In this document: positions 18,219-26,654 of the stretch, piece after piece
Layout of the letters: every line of letters begins with the position of its first letter
How positions within the stretch are numbered: position 1 is the first letter of the stretch
NCBI GenBank assembly: GCA_965225895.1
Contig: CBDDBR010000011.1
Location: forward strand, 2,232,001 to 2,296,000
DNA length: 64,000 bases
Direction: 5' to 3'
Source: Endobugula sp965225895
GTDB taxonomy: Bacteria > Pseudomonadota > Gammaproteobacteria > Pseudomonadales > Cellvibrionaceae
Notes under the pieces: generated by a model
The model's database searches: none
What the model saw: the letters and a program-made list of their open reading frames with translations, nothing else
Told to the model about the DNA's origin: nothing
Position numbers and translations under genes: made by a program

Positions 18219-19292
18219 TTATGTGTGTTGTTGGTTCATTTGTTGAATAATATGGTTCATAAGAGAGAGGGCACTTTTATGCTTTAATAAAGGCGCACCT
18301 TGCCCAGCGTATAGGGATGAAAATTCCTTACTGTTTTTTTCTGTGGCTGCTTTTTTTAAGAACGAAGTAAAAAAACTTTGAATAGGAAAGCCAAGTGGCA
18401 ATGTTGATGATTGTTCGATAGAACGTATAAAATCATTTTCTATAAAGCGAGCAAGTCGGCCTGTAAAAGCGCGACTAAGTACTGTTTTATGTGCAGCATC
18501 GCTAAATAACAATTCCCGATGAAGGTCACTGGTGCCCGACTCTTTACATGCAAGAAACGCCGTGCCTATTTGAACACCTTGAGCACCTAATGCTAATGCT
18601 GCATTAATTCCACGTGTATCAACAATGCCACCTGCAGAAATAACAGGAATATTAACGCGATCAACTATTTGAGGAATAAGCGCAAGGCTGCCATATAAGG
18701 ACTCTTCAGCAGGTTTAAGAAAAGATACTCGATGGCCGCCAGCTTCTAAACCCGTGGCTAAGATAATGTCTATTCCTGCGGCTTCAATAGCGAGAGCTTC
18801 ATCCAGTGTGGTTGCCGCACCAATAGTGATAATGCCTTTTTGATGACATCGCTCGATAATATCGGCAGTAGGAATACCAAAAACAAAACTCAATACGGGC
18901 GGCGCTGCATCTATGGTGGCTTCTATTTGCTCTTCAAAACGTTCAGTATATTTTTCTGGAAATACGGGTGGCGCGATGTTCAGCTCGTTATAATAAGGCG
19001 TAAAGTGCTTGAGATAATCATTAAAGGCATCTTTATCCATGTGCAAGCCACCATCATCATGATTAGAAACCCATAAATTAATGGCAAAAGGATTTTTTGT
19101 TTTTGTGCGTACATCTGTAATGAGCGTATGAATATTTTGGGGTGATAAGGCATGAGCGCCATAAGAACCCATTCCGCCCGCATTAGATACGGTGGTAAGT
19201 AATTCGATAGTTGATAAGCCGCCACCAAACGGCCCTTGTATGATTGGGTATGTAATACCTAAGGCGGCTGTTAATTTGTTTTGGTTCCACAT
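18219..19292 (-). CDS. Nitronate monooxygenase (FMN TIM-barrel)
   Basis: FMN-dependent oxidation of alkyl nitronates such as propionate 3-nitronate, a toxic antimetabolite. 357 residues; family motifs include YPIIQGPFGGG at the N terminus, ATGLEAGGHRVSF and PVISAGGIVDTRGINAALALG with the phosphate-binding loop, then GAQGVQIGTAFLACKES. It is divergent from the HxlR-type regulator, with 170 nt between them holding an inverted repeat. The exact substrate is inferred from the family. Confidence 0.88.
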   Translation of the reverse strand: MWNQNKLTAALGITYPIIQGPFGGGLSTIELLTTVSNAGGMGSYGAHALSPQNIHTLITDVRTKTKNPFAINLWVSNHDDGGLHMDKDAFNDYLKHFTPYYNELNIAPPVFPEKYTERFEEQIEATIDAAPPVLSFVFGIPTADIIERCHQKGIITIGAATTLDEALAIEAAGIDIILATGLEAGGHRVSFLKPAEESLYGSLALIPQIVDRVNIPVISAGGIVDTRGINAALALGAQGVQIGTAFLACKESGTSDLHRELLFSDAAHKTVLSRAFTGRLARFIENDFIRSIEQSSTLPLGFPIQSFFTSFLKKAATEKNSKEFSSLYAGQGAPLLKHKSALSLMNHIIQQMNQQHT

Positions 19293-19370
19293 GAACGAAT
19301 ACTCCTTACGTATTTTTAGCGAGTGATAGTAGTGGTGGTGAGTCGATGCGATGGATATAGTTTTAGTGAG

Positions 19371-19441
19371 TTACCAAAAGATATCAAGTAAATAATAGAT
19401 ATTAGCTTTATTTATAGGTTTCCTTTTGGTAAGTTACTTAC
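19371..19441. promoter_or_regulatory. Candidate HxlR operator region
   Basis: The divergent intergenic DNA has TTACCAAAAG at 19371-19380 and its exact reverse complement CTTTTGGTAA at 19423-19432. The second arm runs into a 13-bp palindrome, GTAAGTTACTTAC, at 19429-19441, ending 21 nt before the regulator start. Dyads of this kind between an HxlR gene and its divergent target are typical operators. The assignment to this regulator is inferred from position. Confidence 0.55.
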
Positions 19442-19462
19442 AAATAAAGCAGGGTTATATAC

Positions 19463-19813
19463 ATGATTAAACGGCGTAAAAATAAAGTAGAGCCACCGCC
19501 AGAGCAGTGCCCGATAACGGAATGCTTGAGTATCATTGGCGGCGCATGGACACCCAATATTATTTGGTATTTAGGTGAGCAACCAAGGCGTTTTAGTGAG
19601 ATTAAGCATGATATTTATAAGATCTCTCCTAAGGTATTAACCGATCGCTTAAAAAAATTAGAGGCTTCTGGCGTTGTGCATAGAGAGGTTATGCCAACAT
19701 CGCCGCCAACGGTAGAGTATTCTCTAACTGAGTTAGGTAAAGAATTAAAGCCTGCAATAGAGGCTATTGTGGATGTGGGGCGACGGCTTAAAGAATTAAA
19801 AAATATAAAATAA
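19463..19813 (+). CDS. HxlR-family winged-helix transcriptional regulator
   Basis: A 116-residue MarR-like regulator with one HxlR domain. CPITECLSIIGGAWTPNIIWYL is the typical N terminus, with the Cys often used for redox or electrophile sensing; the recognition part is PRRFSEIKHDIYKISPKVLTDRLKKLE and the wing VEYSLTELGKEL. Divergent from nitronate monooxygenase, it probably controls that gene and the GST and itself. The inducer is unknown; members often respond to quinones, aldehydes or oxidants. Confidence 0.9.
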   Translation: MIKRRKNKVEPPPEQCPITECLSIIGGAWTPNIIWYLGEQPRRFSEIKHDIYKISPKVLTDRLKKLEASGVVHREVMPTSPPTVEYSLTELGKELKPAIEAIVDVGRRLKELKNIK

Positions 19814-19851
19814 TAGCCGTGCTTTACGTCATTAGCATCATGTTTATTACT

Positions 19852-20199
19852 TTATATTTCGGCTAAAAACTGTTTTGCTAATATGACGCCAGCAGATTTA
19901 TCGTGTTTATAACGATCATTCCACTCGTAGCAATACCAGCAAATACGCTCAGCAATACTTCCACTGGATGGTTCTTGTAGCTTTTCTTTAAGCGCAAGAA
20001 TGTGTGCTCCTATAGCGACAAGCTCTTCTGTGGTTTTGTCAGTATGATGTTTAAATTGATTGAATGGGTTAAAGCCCTTTACGCAAAAAATTAAATCATT
20101 GTTACCAGCAATAGTGTTGTGCAAATGGGGTATTAGCCTGTCTTTTAATTCGGCTTCTAAAGCGTCTAGTTGTGTGTAAAGTTTCGATTTTGATACCAT
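19852..20199 (-). CDS. Hypothetical protein
   Basis: A 115-residue, apparently soluble protein that I do not recognise. It is mostly helical by composition, with heptad-like stretches (LYTQLDALEAELKDRLIPHL and EELVAIGAHILALKEKL) and an aromatic patch ICWYCYEWNDRY near residue 85. No signal peptide or membrane segment. It starts at ATG 20199 and its stop is convergent with the HxlR gene, 38 nt away. Confidence 0.6.
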   Translation of the reverse strand: MVSKSKLYTQLDALEAELKDRLIPHLHNTIAGNNDLIFCVKGFNPFNQFKHHTDKTTEELVAIGAHILALKEKLQEPSSGSIAERICWYCYEWNDRYKHDKSAGVILAKQFLAEI

Positions 20200-20434
20200 G
20201 GTATTATCTTTAATTTAGCTTTTAACGTGTTAATAAAAGATTGAGCGATACTATAAGAAGATTATGTAGAAACATTATGTTTTTAGTAGGTCATTTTTTT
20301 AAAACAGAGAGTATCAGTAAGAATGGCGCATAATTCATTCAGGCAATCAGCAAACTTACAGTATACTATGTTCCAATAATGATAAATAATTCGATGTAAA
20401 CCTCTAATTTCACTAAACACCAAGCCTAAAAGTG

Positions 20435-21322
20435 ATGACCAATATATTTTTATTTTATAGCCTTTACCCTGCGATAGTGGCTGGTGGTTGCTTATTGTTA
20501 TGTTATAAGGCATATCGATCAAATGCAGAAATACCTTATTTAAAAATATTTATCAATTTGGCTATTATTAATATTTGCCAAACAATTTTATACCTCTCCT
20601 TACAAAAACATTTTTTAATAGCCACTTACGCAGCAGATATTTACTTAATAGCGGCTTATTTTTTATTTACTCACTTTATGCAATTAGCATTTAATTTATC
20701 GGGTAATGCCTTATATGGATGGGAAAAATACCTTTATATTCCACCTATTATTTTAACGATACTTCATGTTTTAGGTTTAATGGTAAATGGCTATCGGTTG
20801 GAAAGTAATGCTCTTGTACATAACGATGGAGCATTATCTTGGACTTTTGATATCTTTCTTTTGTTATCTTCCATAGTGATTATTGTTACATTTATCAGCA
20901 ATGCTAAAACAATAAAGAATGACTATCTACAGGCTTCTAGAAATATTATTGCTTTAGTTTCATTTATCCCTTTTGTTCTGGCAGCGGCTCTGCTTGTTAT
21001 ATTGTCGAATACAGACGCTATTATTCCAGTTGTTGTTATTATTCCGTCAATGTCACTTTATATTGTATTCGTGTTTTATTATATTAGCCGTAGCGAAATC
21101 ATTGACCTAACGATAGGCCCTAGCGCATTTTTAAAGCGCTTAAAAATTGCTTATTTACTGTTATCCTCATTAAGAACTAAGCAGGATTTGGATGATTTTA
21201 ATCGCCAGCTGCAAGTGCTTAGATATAATGAAGCGATGCAAAAACACAAAAATAATTACAATGAAGCCGCAAAAGAATTAAAAGTTCATCCCACCACATT
21301 AAGAAATGCATTAAAAGGATGA
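20435..21322 (+). CDS. Seven-helix membrane protein with C-terminal Fis-type helix-turn-helix
   Basis: About 295 residues. The first 215 form about seven hydrophobic segments (starting FYSLYPAIVAGGCLLLCYKAY and ending with a helix near MSLYIVFVFYYI), resembling the 7TM sensor parts found at the N terminus of some histidine kinases. No kinase domain follows; after a 50-residue linker the protein ends with NEAAKELKVHPTTLRNALKG, a Fis-like helix-turn-helix. It may be a membrane-bound one-component regulator. ATG 20435 directly follows an in-frame GTG. A 480-nt stretch without a clear gene lies downstream. No ligand or target is known. Confidence 0.7.
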   Translation: MTNIFLFYSLYPAIVAGGCLLLCYKAYRSNAEIPYLKIFINLAIINICQTILYLSLQKHFLIATYAADIYLIAAYFLFTHFMQLAFNLSGNALYGWEKYLYIPPIILTILHVLGLMVNGYRLESNALVHNDGALSWTFDIFLLLSSIVIIVTFISNAKTIKNDYLQASRNIIALVSFIPFVLAAALLVILSNTDAIIPVVVIIPSMSLYIVFVFYYISRSEIIDLTIGPSAFLKRLKIAYLLLSSLRTKQDLDDFNRQLQVLRYNEAMQKHKNNYNEAAKELKVHPTTLRNALKG

Positions 21323-21805
21323 TGTTAAAACATAGAGTATTTTTTATTTCAGGACATAATCCCTTTTCGATCTATTGATAATATTAGCCGAGTTATTAAT
21401 GTGTGTTCGCTAATTACTAGCCTATCAAGAATAACATTTTCCCTTTCTTACCATCTCTTTCTTATATTTAATTTTTAGTCATTATATTGGGTGTGAATAG
21501 CATAAAAGTCATAATGTTATTCACTATAAATATTTTTCATTGTGAATTTACACCTTTCGATTTTTTTCAAACACGCATTTTCGCCCCATCAAGCAAAGTA
21601 GAAAATTTTCTAAGTGGCACGTAATAAAACATTCTGCAGTTGGTTTGGCGCAAAAAACCACATTTTTGTGTCGAAAATAAAATAATGATCAATAAAAAGG
21701 CAGTTGTTGTTGTAAAAGTTTGATATATTGAAAATCGGCTTCAATGAAATAATGATGTACATAAAAGCGGTTCTATAATAAAAATAAATGAAAAAGGAAC
21801 AACTA
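21323..21805. other. Long AT-rich intergenic region with repeated GTGAAT dyads
   Basis: No gene is supported here. There is a 7-bp perfect inverted repeat, GTGAATA at 21493-21499 and TATTCAC at 21518-21524, followed near 21542 by a third GTGAATT with a nearby CAC, which could be operator half-sites. The rest is AT-rich DNA leading to the small gene at 21806. I see no tRNA, insertion-sequence end or convincing terminator. Confidence 0.4.
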
Positions 21806-22024
21806 ATGAGTGATCCCACCGATTTAATTCGTTATCGATCTCAAGCACATTTAGAACTTTGCCTAGAATTAGTAGCGGAAGCATATATTAATATGGAAAA
21901 GGCGAATTATGATTTAGTAAAAAAGCAGCTATACGATATTTTAGACACGTTTGAAAAGTGCGAGTTAGAGAAAAAAGCAGAAGCACCTATAAAAAATATA
22001 GTTCTTTTTCCTAATCGTTCTTAA
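21806..22024 (+). CDS. Small hypothetical protein
   Basis: A 72-residue acidic helical protein (MSDPTDLIRYRSQAHLELCL...). AAGGA lies 8 nt before ATG 21806, a better start than the ATG six codons upstream. It has no recognisable domain, signal or membrane segment. A second small gene starts 18 nt after its stop, so the two are probably one operon. Confidence 0.6.
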   Translation: MSDPTDLIRYRSQAHLELCLELVAEAYINMEKANYDLVKKQLYDILDTFEKCELEKKAEAPIKNIVLFPNRS

Positions 22025-22041
22025 GTTCTAGGCTTAGTGAT

Positions 22042-22269
22042 ATGACAGATAATAAAAATCCACTTATTCAAGAATATACAAAAGATACATTGCATCATGC
22101 TCATTGCGTATTGCTATTATTAGAAGAGTTACATGCAGCAGAAGATAGTACGTCCTTACAAGATCATAATATTAATATGGGAATGCTTTCCTTATTGCAG
22201 TGTGCAAATAGTGCGCTTGCCTACGAGTTAGGCCGCATCAACCTTGAAGGCAAGGAACAAAACAGTTAA
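22042..22269 (+). CDS. Small hypothetical protein
   Basis: A 75-residue helical protein with the segment HHAHCVLLLLEELHAAED, then a region rich in small and polar residues. It follows the 72-residue gene by 18 nt and may be its partner. It resembles no family I can name. Codon use is like its neighbours, which supports a real gene. Confidence 0.55.
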   Translation: MTDNKNPLIQEYTKDTLHHAHCVLLLLEELHAAEDSTSLQDHNINMGMLSLLQCANSALAYELGRINLEGKEQNS

Positions 22270-22403
22270 AGCTTAATTAAGTGGCTGATGTGTTAATGGC
22301 TATATAGGTTGCCTTATTGGCACAATGCTATACCCTAGAAAGCTCTTCGTTTTGTCATTTATCTTTGATAGTTGGCTCAGCGCCCAAATATTAAGGCCGG
22401 CTA

Positions 22404-23054
22404 ATGACAAACTTACGCTTGTGCTATCAAACGGTTGAGTTTGGTAAAACAGATATTCATCTATGTACTTTACGTAATAAACAAGAGTTTTATGATCCTT
22501 TAGGTGTTGCTGAAAATCTCGGAATATCTTCAGCATCATGGCCAATTTTTGGTGTGATTTGGCCATCCAGTCTGGTGCTTGCTCATTTTATTTGTGACTA
22601 TGATACACACTCAAAAAGAATACTTGAGGTTGGCTGTGGCATTGCACTATCGAGTTTATTACTCAATAAGCAATGTGCAGATATTACGGCAACAGATTAC
22701 CACCCAGAGGTGAAGAGCTTTTTACAACGCAATACCTTGCTTAATAAAGACAGTGCAATCGCTTATGAACAAGTAAATTGGGCTGATACTAACGATGATT
22801 TAGGTCTTTTTGATCTTATTATTGGCAGTGATCTTTTGTATGAAGATAGTCATGCGGAATTATTGGCTACTTTTATAGATGCCCATTCAAAGCCCGTTTG
22901 CGAAGTTATTATTGTAGATCCAGGGCGGGGGAGAAAAAATAAACTCAGCACGCGAATGACCCATTTTGGTTTTACATCATCTCAGCAAATACCTCAGCAT
23001 ACACAATACCTTGATCAAGAATTTAAAGGGCATATCCTTAAGTTTGAACGCTGA
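22404..23054 (+). CDS. Class I SAM-dependent methyltransferase (Methyltransf_16-like)
   Basis: A 216-residue Rossmann methyltransferase. The SAM-binding motif I is ILEVGCGIALSSLLL near residue 73, motif II ITATDYHPEV and motif IV FDLIIGSDLLYED, the last typical of the METTL21/nicotinamide-methyltransferase-like group that often methylates protein lysines. The N-terminal part with FYDPLGVAENLGISSASWPIFGVIWPSS is also family-like. The substrate is unknown. It stands alone, 134 nt after the small gene pair. Confidence 0.8.
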   Translation: MTNLRLCYQTVEFGKTDIHLCTLRNKQEFYDPLGVAENLGISSASWPIFGVIWPSSLVLAHFICDYDTHSKRILEVGCGIALSSLLLNKQCADITATDYHPEVKSFLQRNTLLNKDSAIAYEQVNWADTNDDLGLFDLIIGSDLLYEDSHAELLATFIDAHSKPVCEVIIVDPGRGRKNKLSTRMTHFGFTSSQQIPQHTQYLDQEFKGHILKFER

Positions 23055-23226
23055 TATTGTATTGTTGCGAGTTATGGTGCGGGCTTCGTTTTTTGTTTAC
23101 ATCATACTTAAGTAAGCGATGTAGTAGGGGCGGTGCTTGATGGGCATATACCATGCTTTTTAGACTTTCGCTTTATGATACTTTTCAAGCTCCGCTGAAT
23201 GATAACGTTAAATAACAAGACGTGGT

Positions 23227-23409
23227 TTATGCGTTTTTACCGCAACACTTTTTATATTTTTTCTCGCTGCCGCACGCGCAAGGATCATTACGTCCAATTT
23301 TAGCTTGGCTGCGTTTTACAGTTGTTTGTGGTGGACAACAACTGGTATTGCTGCATCCGCCACTTTCGGATGAGCTAGAATGTGTCGTTGCTGTTGTATC
23401 ATTGTTCAT
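23227..23409 (-). CDS. SEC-C zinc-binding motif protein
   Basis: A 60-residue protein whose C-terminal half, KIGRNDPCACGSEKKYKKCC, is the SEC-C zinc motif found at the end of SecA and in many small proteins. The N-terminal half is Ser/Thr/Cys-rich (SGGCSNTSCCPP) and may be disordered or bind another metal. A plus-strand frame over the same bases is an antisense shadow. Function is unknown; metal binding is well supported. Confidence 0.78.
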   Translation of the reverse strand: MNNDTTATTHSSSSESGGCSNTSCCPPQTTVKRSQAKIGRNDPCACGSEKKYKKCCGKNA

Positions 23410-23488
23410 AGTTTGTAGTACCTTATTGTTTATTGAATGTTAATGGTTAATTTTGGCGATTAACCATTAAAGGCAGTGATGTTTTTGA

Positions 23489-23959
23489 TTATCTCACAGC
23501 TTCTACTAACATGATATTTCCGTCTACATTCACAATGACACACATGTCCCCTTCATTAATGATATCTACGTTAGCCGAAGGGTCTAAGCGCGCAGGCCAG
23601 TTGATACCTGAGTAGCGAATCGCGCCTTGGGTTTTACTAATACTTTCTGCACAGGGCACTTCGCGGCCTGTCATATCGCTGCTGTTGTCTTGGGGTACGC
23701 CTTTTTCTTGAAAGCGTTTAAGGGGTTTCCAGAGCAATAGCGCAGTGAGAATGGTAAATATGCCTACGCTAAATACTTCGCTTTCCCATCCGCTAATAAT
23801 GCCAAAATGGGTTAGTGTGGCGGTAATAAAACAGCCGATAGAGAAAAATAATAATAATCCACTTAAACCCATTACGGCGAGTTCTAGCACAAGGGTAATA
23901 CCAGCAATTAAAAATAATAAGCTGGCATGGTTTGATGAAAAATAATGAATAAAGTCCAT
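23489..23959 (-). CDS. NfeD-family membrane protein
   Basis: About 156 residues with three to four hydrophobic segments in the first 85 residues (LLFLIAGITLVLELAVMGLSG, then LLLFFSIGCFITATL) and a C-terminal OB-like domain (about 95-156, with GAIRYSGINWPARLD). This is the short NfeD form, which partners SPFH proteins. Its start is 11 nt downstream of the SPFH gene stop, so they are one operon. ATG 23959, after AAGGT, is preferred to a start 16 codons upstream. Likely role: membrane quality control or lipid microdomains. Confidence 0.85.
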   Translation of the reverse strand: MDFIHYFSSNHASLLFLIAGITLVLELAVMGLSGLLLFFSIGCFITATLTHFGIISGWESEVFSVGIFTILTALLLWKPLKRFQEKGVPQDNSSDMTGREVPCAESISKTQGAIRYSGINWPARLDPSANVDIINEGDMCVIVNVDGNIMLVEAVR

Positions 23960-23969
23960 GATGATTACC

Positions 23970-24962
23970 TTATGAGCCGTTAGTGTTAATGGTATTGGAT
24001 ACGGCAATGGCTTGCGCTACGGTGTTAGAGATATTGTCACTGGTTTTTCCATCACTGAGTACGACGGTACTTTCGCTGGCTATCGCTTTGTGTGCACCAA
24101 TAGCATCTTGTGCAAGGGTTAACATTACAGCTTTTGAGCCTTCACTCGTTGCGGCAGTTTTACCAATGGTTTCTAGTGCTTGGGCGTCGGCCTCAGCAAC
24201 AAGTGCAATGGCGGCTGCTTTACCTTGGGCTTCAAGAATTTGTGCTTCTTTGGTGGCTTCGGCGGCAAGTACTTGCTCTGCTTTTGCGGCTTCGGCATCA
24301 AGTACGCGCGCTCTTTTTAGACCTTCGGCTTCGGTAATAGCTGCGGTCTTTACACCTTCTGCCGTAAGAATAACCGAGCGTTTTTCACGCTCTGCGGTCA
24401 TTTGTTTTTCCATGTCTTCGCGAATAGATTGTGGCGGTGTAATATCTTTAATTTCATAGCGCGTGACCATAACCCCCCAAGGTTGAGTGGCTTCTGTCAT
24501 GGCCGTTAAGATTTGTGCATTAATGGCATCACGATTTTGAAAACAATCATCCAATTCTAAAGAACCAATGGCATTACGCATCGTGGTCATGGCGAGTTGA
24601 ACGACAGAGAGTTTATAGTCGGTAATATTATTAGTGGCGGCGGCTGCGTCGACCACTTTCATAAATAAAATGCCGTCAATATTGAGAGTGATGTTGTCTT
24701 TGGTAATGGCGGATTGTGACATGATGTCGAGTGATTGCTCTTTTAAATTACGATCAGCAGCGACGGTTTGTACAAAAGGAATAATAATATTTAAACCCGC
24801 AGACAATGTTTGGCTGTATTTGCCCATGGTATAGACCACAAAACCTCTGTTTTGAGGTACAAAGTGAATACCTTTTTTAATGGTGAAGAAAATAATAATG
24901 GCAATCCATACGAGCGGGCTAGTAAGAAAATTCAAGCTGGTAATGTTAGATAGCGTGTCCAT
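23970..24962 (-). CDS. SPFH/Band 7 (stomatin-like, QmcA-type) membrane protein
   Basis: 330 residues: an N-terminal membrane segment (about 15-30), the SPFH domain (about 30-205, with IKKGIHFVPQNRGFVVYTMGKYSQTL and DITPPQSIREDMEKQM) and a long Ala/Glu-rich coiled coil (about 205-275). This layout is typical of QmcA-type stomatins, which oligomerise in membrane microdomains and often associate with proteases such as FtsH or with NfeD. The NfeD gene follows immediately on the same strand. Confidence 0.9.
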   Translation of the reverse strand: MDTLSNITSLNFLTSPLVWIAIIIFFTIKKGIHFVPQNRGFVVYTMGKYSQTLSAGLNIIIPFVQTVAADRNLKEQSLDIMSQSAITKDNITLNIDGILFMKVVDAAAATNNITDYKLSVVQLAMTTMRNAIGSLELDDCFQNRDAINAQILTAMTEATQPWGVMVTRYEIKDITPPQSIREDMEKQMTAEREKRSVILTAEGVKTAAITEAEGLKRARVLDAEAAKAEQVLAAEATKEAQILEAQGKAAAIALVAEADAQALETIGKTAATSEGSKAVMLTLAQDAIGAHKAIASESTVVLSDGKTSDNISNTVAQAIAVSNTINTNGS

Positions 24963-25041
24963 GGTGATAAGTCCTATTGATAAGGGAATAAAATACTATG
25001 TGTTTATGATGTCGCAAAGTGCATCGTATAACAATACAGGG

Positions 25042-25458
25042 TTATACGTTTTCAAGCACAACTGGGGGTTCATTGTTGATAACAATGGTTTTTGCCAAAT
25101 AGTCGCCCACACGTTTGCGTTCTTTGGTAAAAATGAGCATGGCATCAAGTATGCCAAAAATGGGTGATATGCCGTTACGTAAAAAAGATTGCCAGAGATT
25201 GCAGGGTTGATAAGTGTGTTGATGTATCACACGTATGTGTAACCAGCGTTTGGCAATGCTTTGCCCGTTACCCAGTGCATCGGCAAAAAGAAAATACGTA
25301 CTAGGGATAATCACTATAATACTGTCGATGATACGTCCGTTGATGTGAAAGTATTGTTGAATGCTAATACATGCACCAAACAATAATAGGCAGATAACAC
25401 CATCAATACATTGACCTTGAAATCGTTTACCAGGATGGGCAAGGGAGGGCATGGTCAT
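25042..25458 (-). CDS. RDD-family membrane protein
   Basis: A 138-residue integral membrane protein. The RDD features are RFQGQCIDG near residue 12, two hydrophobic segments (about 17-33 and 45-58), DALGNGQSIAKRWLHIRVIH in the loop and GDYLAKTIVI near the end. RDD proteins may be ion/H+ or Na+/H+ antiporters, but many have no known role. It lies just upstream of the SPFH-NfeD operon on the same strand, so a shared membrane function is possible. Confidence 0.8.
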   Translation of the reverse strand: MTMPSLAHPGKRFQGQCIDGVICLLLFGACISIQQYFHINGRIIDSIIVIIPSTYFLFADALGNGQSIAKRWLHIRVIHQHTYQPCNLWQSFLRNGISPIFGILDAMLIFTKERKRVGDYLAKTIVINNEPPVVLENV

Positions 25459-25709
25459 CGTGTCCGTATGTCGGTGTTATTTGTGTATAGCCTAAGGCGC
25501 TAGCCATCGCGTTTATCATGGCACATTGTGACAGTATTTAACAATGCTGTATGTGTGTCTATTGCAGTATGCATAGTTGTTAATATTACGAGGGAGAATG
25601 GCGCTAACCCACGTGCAAATACCGCGATCCCCGCCAAAACCATACCATTCAAGGCCATACCCCGCTATAATCGCTGCCTTTAAATCCGTGAAGCATAAAG
25701 AGGAATCCC

Positions 25710-26654
25710 GTGTCGACTCCCGACGTAAAGACATTCCAAGGTCTGATCTTGGCATTACAGCAATTTTGGGCTGAACAGGGCTGCGTTATTTTGCAGCCAT
25801 TAGATATGGAAGTAGGTGCTGGCACCTTTCATCCAGCGACTTTTTTACGTGCTATAGGGCCAGAAACGTGGAGTAGTGCTTACGTACAACCTTGTCGTCG
25901 TCCTACGGATGGCCGCTACGGAGAAAACCCAAACCGCTTACAGCATTATTACCAGTTTCAGGTGGTACTTAAGCCGTCGCCCGATAATATCCAAGACTTG
26001 TATTTGGCGTCTTTACGCCATTTAGGTATTGATACAGCGATACACGATATTCGTTTTGTCGAAGATAACTGGGAGTCACCAACCCTTGGCGCATGGGGTT
26101 TAGGTTGGGAATTATGGCTCAATGGCATGGAAGTCACACAATTTACCTATTTTCAGCAGGTGGGTGGCTTAGAATGTTTCCCTGTGACGGGTGAAATTAC
26201 CTATGGTCTTGAGCGTATTGCGATGTACTTACAGGGTGTAGATTCTATTTATGACCTTGTTTGGACGATCAACCCCGAAGGTAAAGCCGTAAGTTACGGC
26301 GACGTGTTCCATCAAAACGAAGTGGAAATGTCGCACTATAACTTTGAACAAGCCGATGTTGAATTTTTGTTTCAAAGCTTTGATAACTACGAGCGTGAGA
26401 GTCAACGCTTAATCGAAGAAAAATTACCATTACCTGCTTATGAAATGGTGATGAAAGCCTCTCATGCGTTTAACTTATTAGACGCACGTCATGCTATTTC
26501 GGTGACAGAGCGCCAGCGCTTTATATTACGTGTACGTGGTTTAGCTCGTGCGGTTGCGCAAGCATATTACGATGTGCGTAAAGACTTGGGCTTTCCTTTA
26601 GCAGAAGAATCACTACGTCAACAAGCATTAGCCGCAGCGGGAGATGACGCATGA
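25710..26654 (+). CDS. glyQ: Glycyl-tRNA synthetase alpha subunit
   Basis: Catalytic class II subunit of the alpha2beta2 glycyl-tRNA synthetase. 314 residues; FQGLILALQQFWAEQGC, GAGTFHPATFLRA, YVQPCRRPTDGRYG and QFQVVLKPSP are diagnostic. The start is GTG, preceded by AGAGGAATCCC. It overlaps glyS by 4 nt (ATGA), so the two subunits are translationally coupled. Gene order glyQ-glyS-gmhB-plsC matches Pseudomonas. Confidence 0.97.
   Translation: MSTPDVKTFQGLILALQQFWAEQGCVILQPLDMEVGAGTFHPATFLRAIGPETWSSAYVQPCRRPTDGRYGENPNRLQHYYQFQVVLKPSPDNIQDLYLASLRHLGIDTAIHDIRFVEDNWESPTLGAWGLGWELWLNGMEVTQFTYFQQVGGLECFPVTGEITYGLERIAMYLQGVDSIYDLVWTINPEGKAVSYGDVFHQNEVEMSHYNFEQADVEFLFQSFDNYERESQRLIEEKLPLPAYEMVMKASHAFNLLDARHAISVTERQRFILRVRGLARAVAQAYYDVRKDLGFPLAEESLRQQALAAAGDDA

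Noticed and set aside
20283..20522. A 79-codon minus-strand frame opposite the membrane regulator start
   Set aside because: It overlaps the start of the 7TM gene antisense and has no family features.
23222..23443. A 73-codon plus-strand frame over the SEC-C gene
   Set aside because: The minus strand encodes the recognisable SEC-C motif; the plus frame is its shadow.
23983..24459. A 158-codon frame rich in Ala and Ser antisense to the SPFH gene
   Set aside because: It mirrors the Ala/Glu-rich coiled coil of the true gene on the minus strand.
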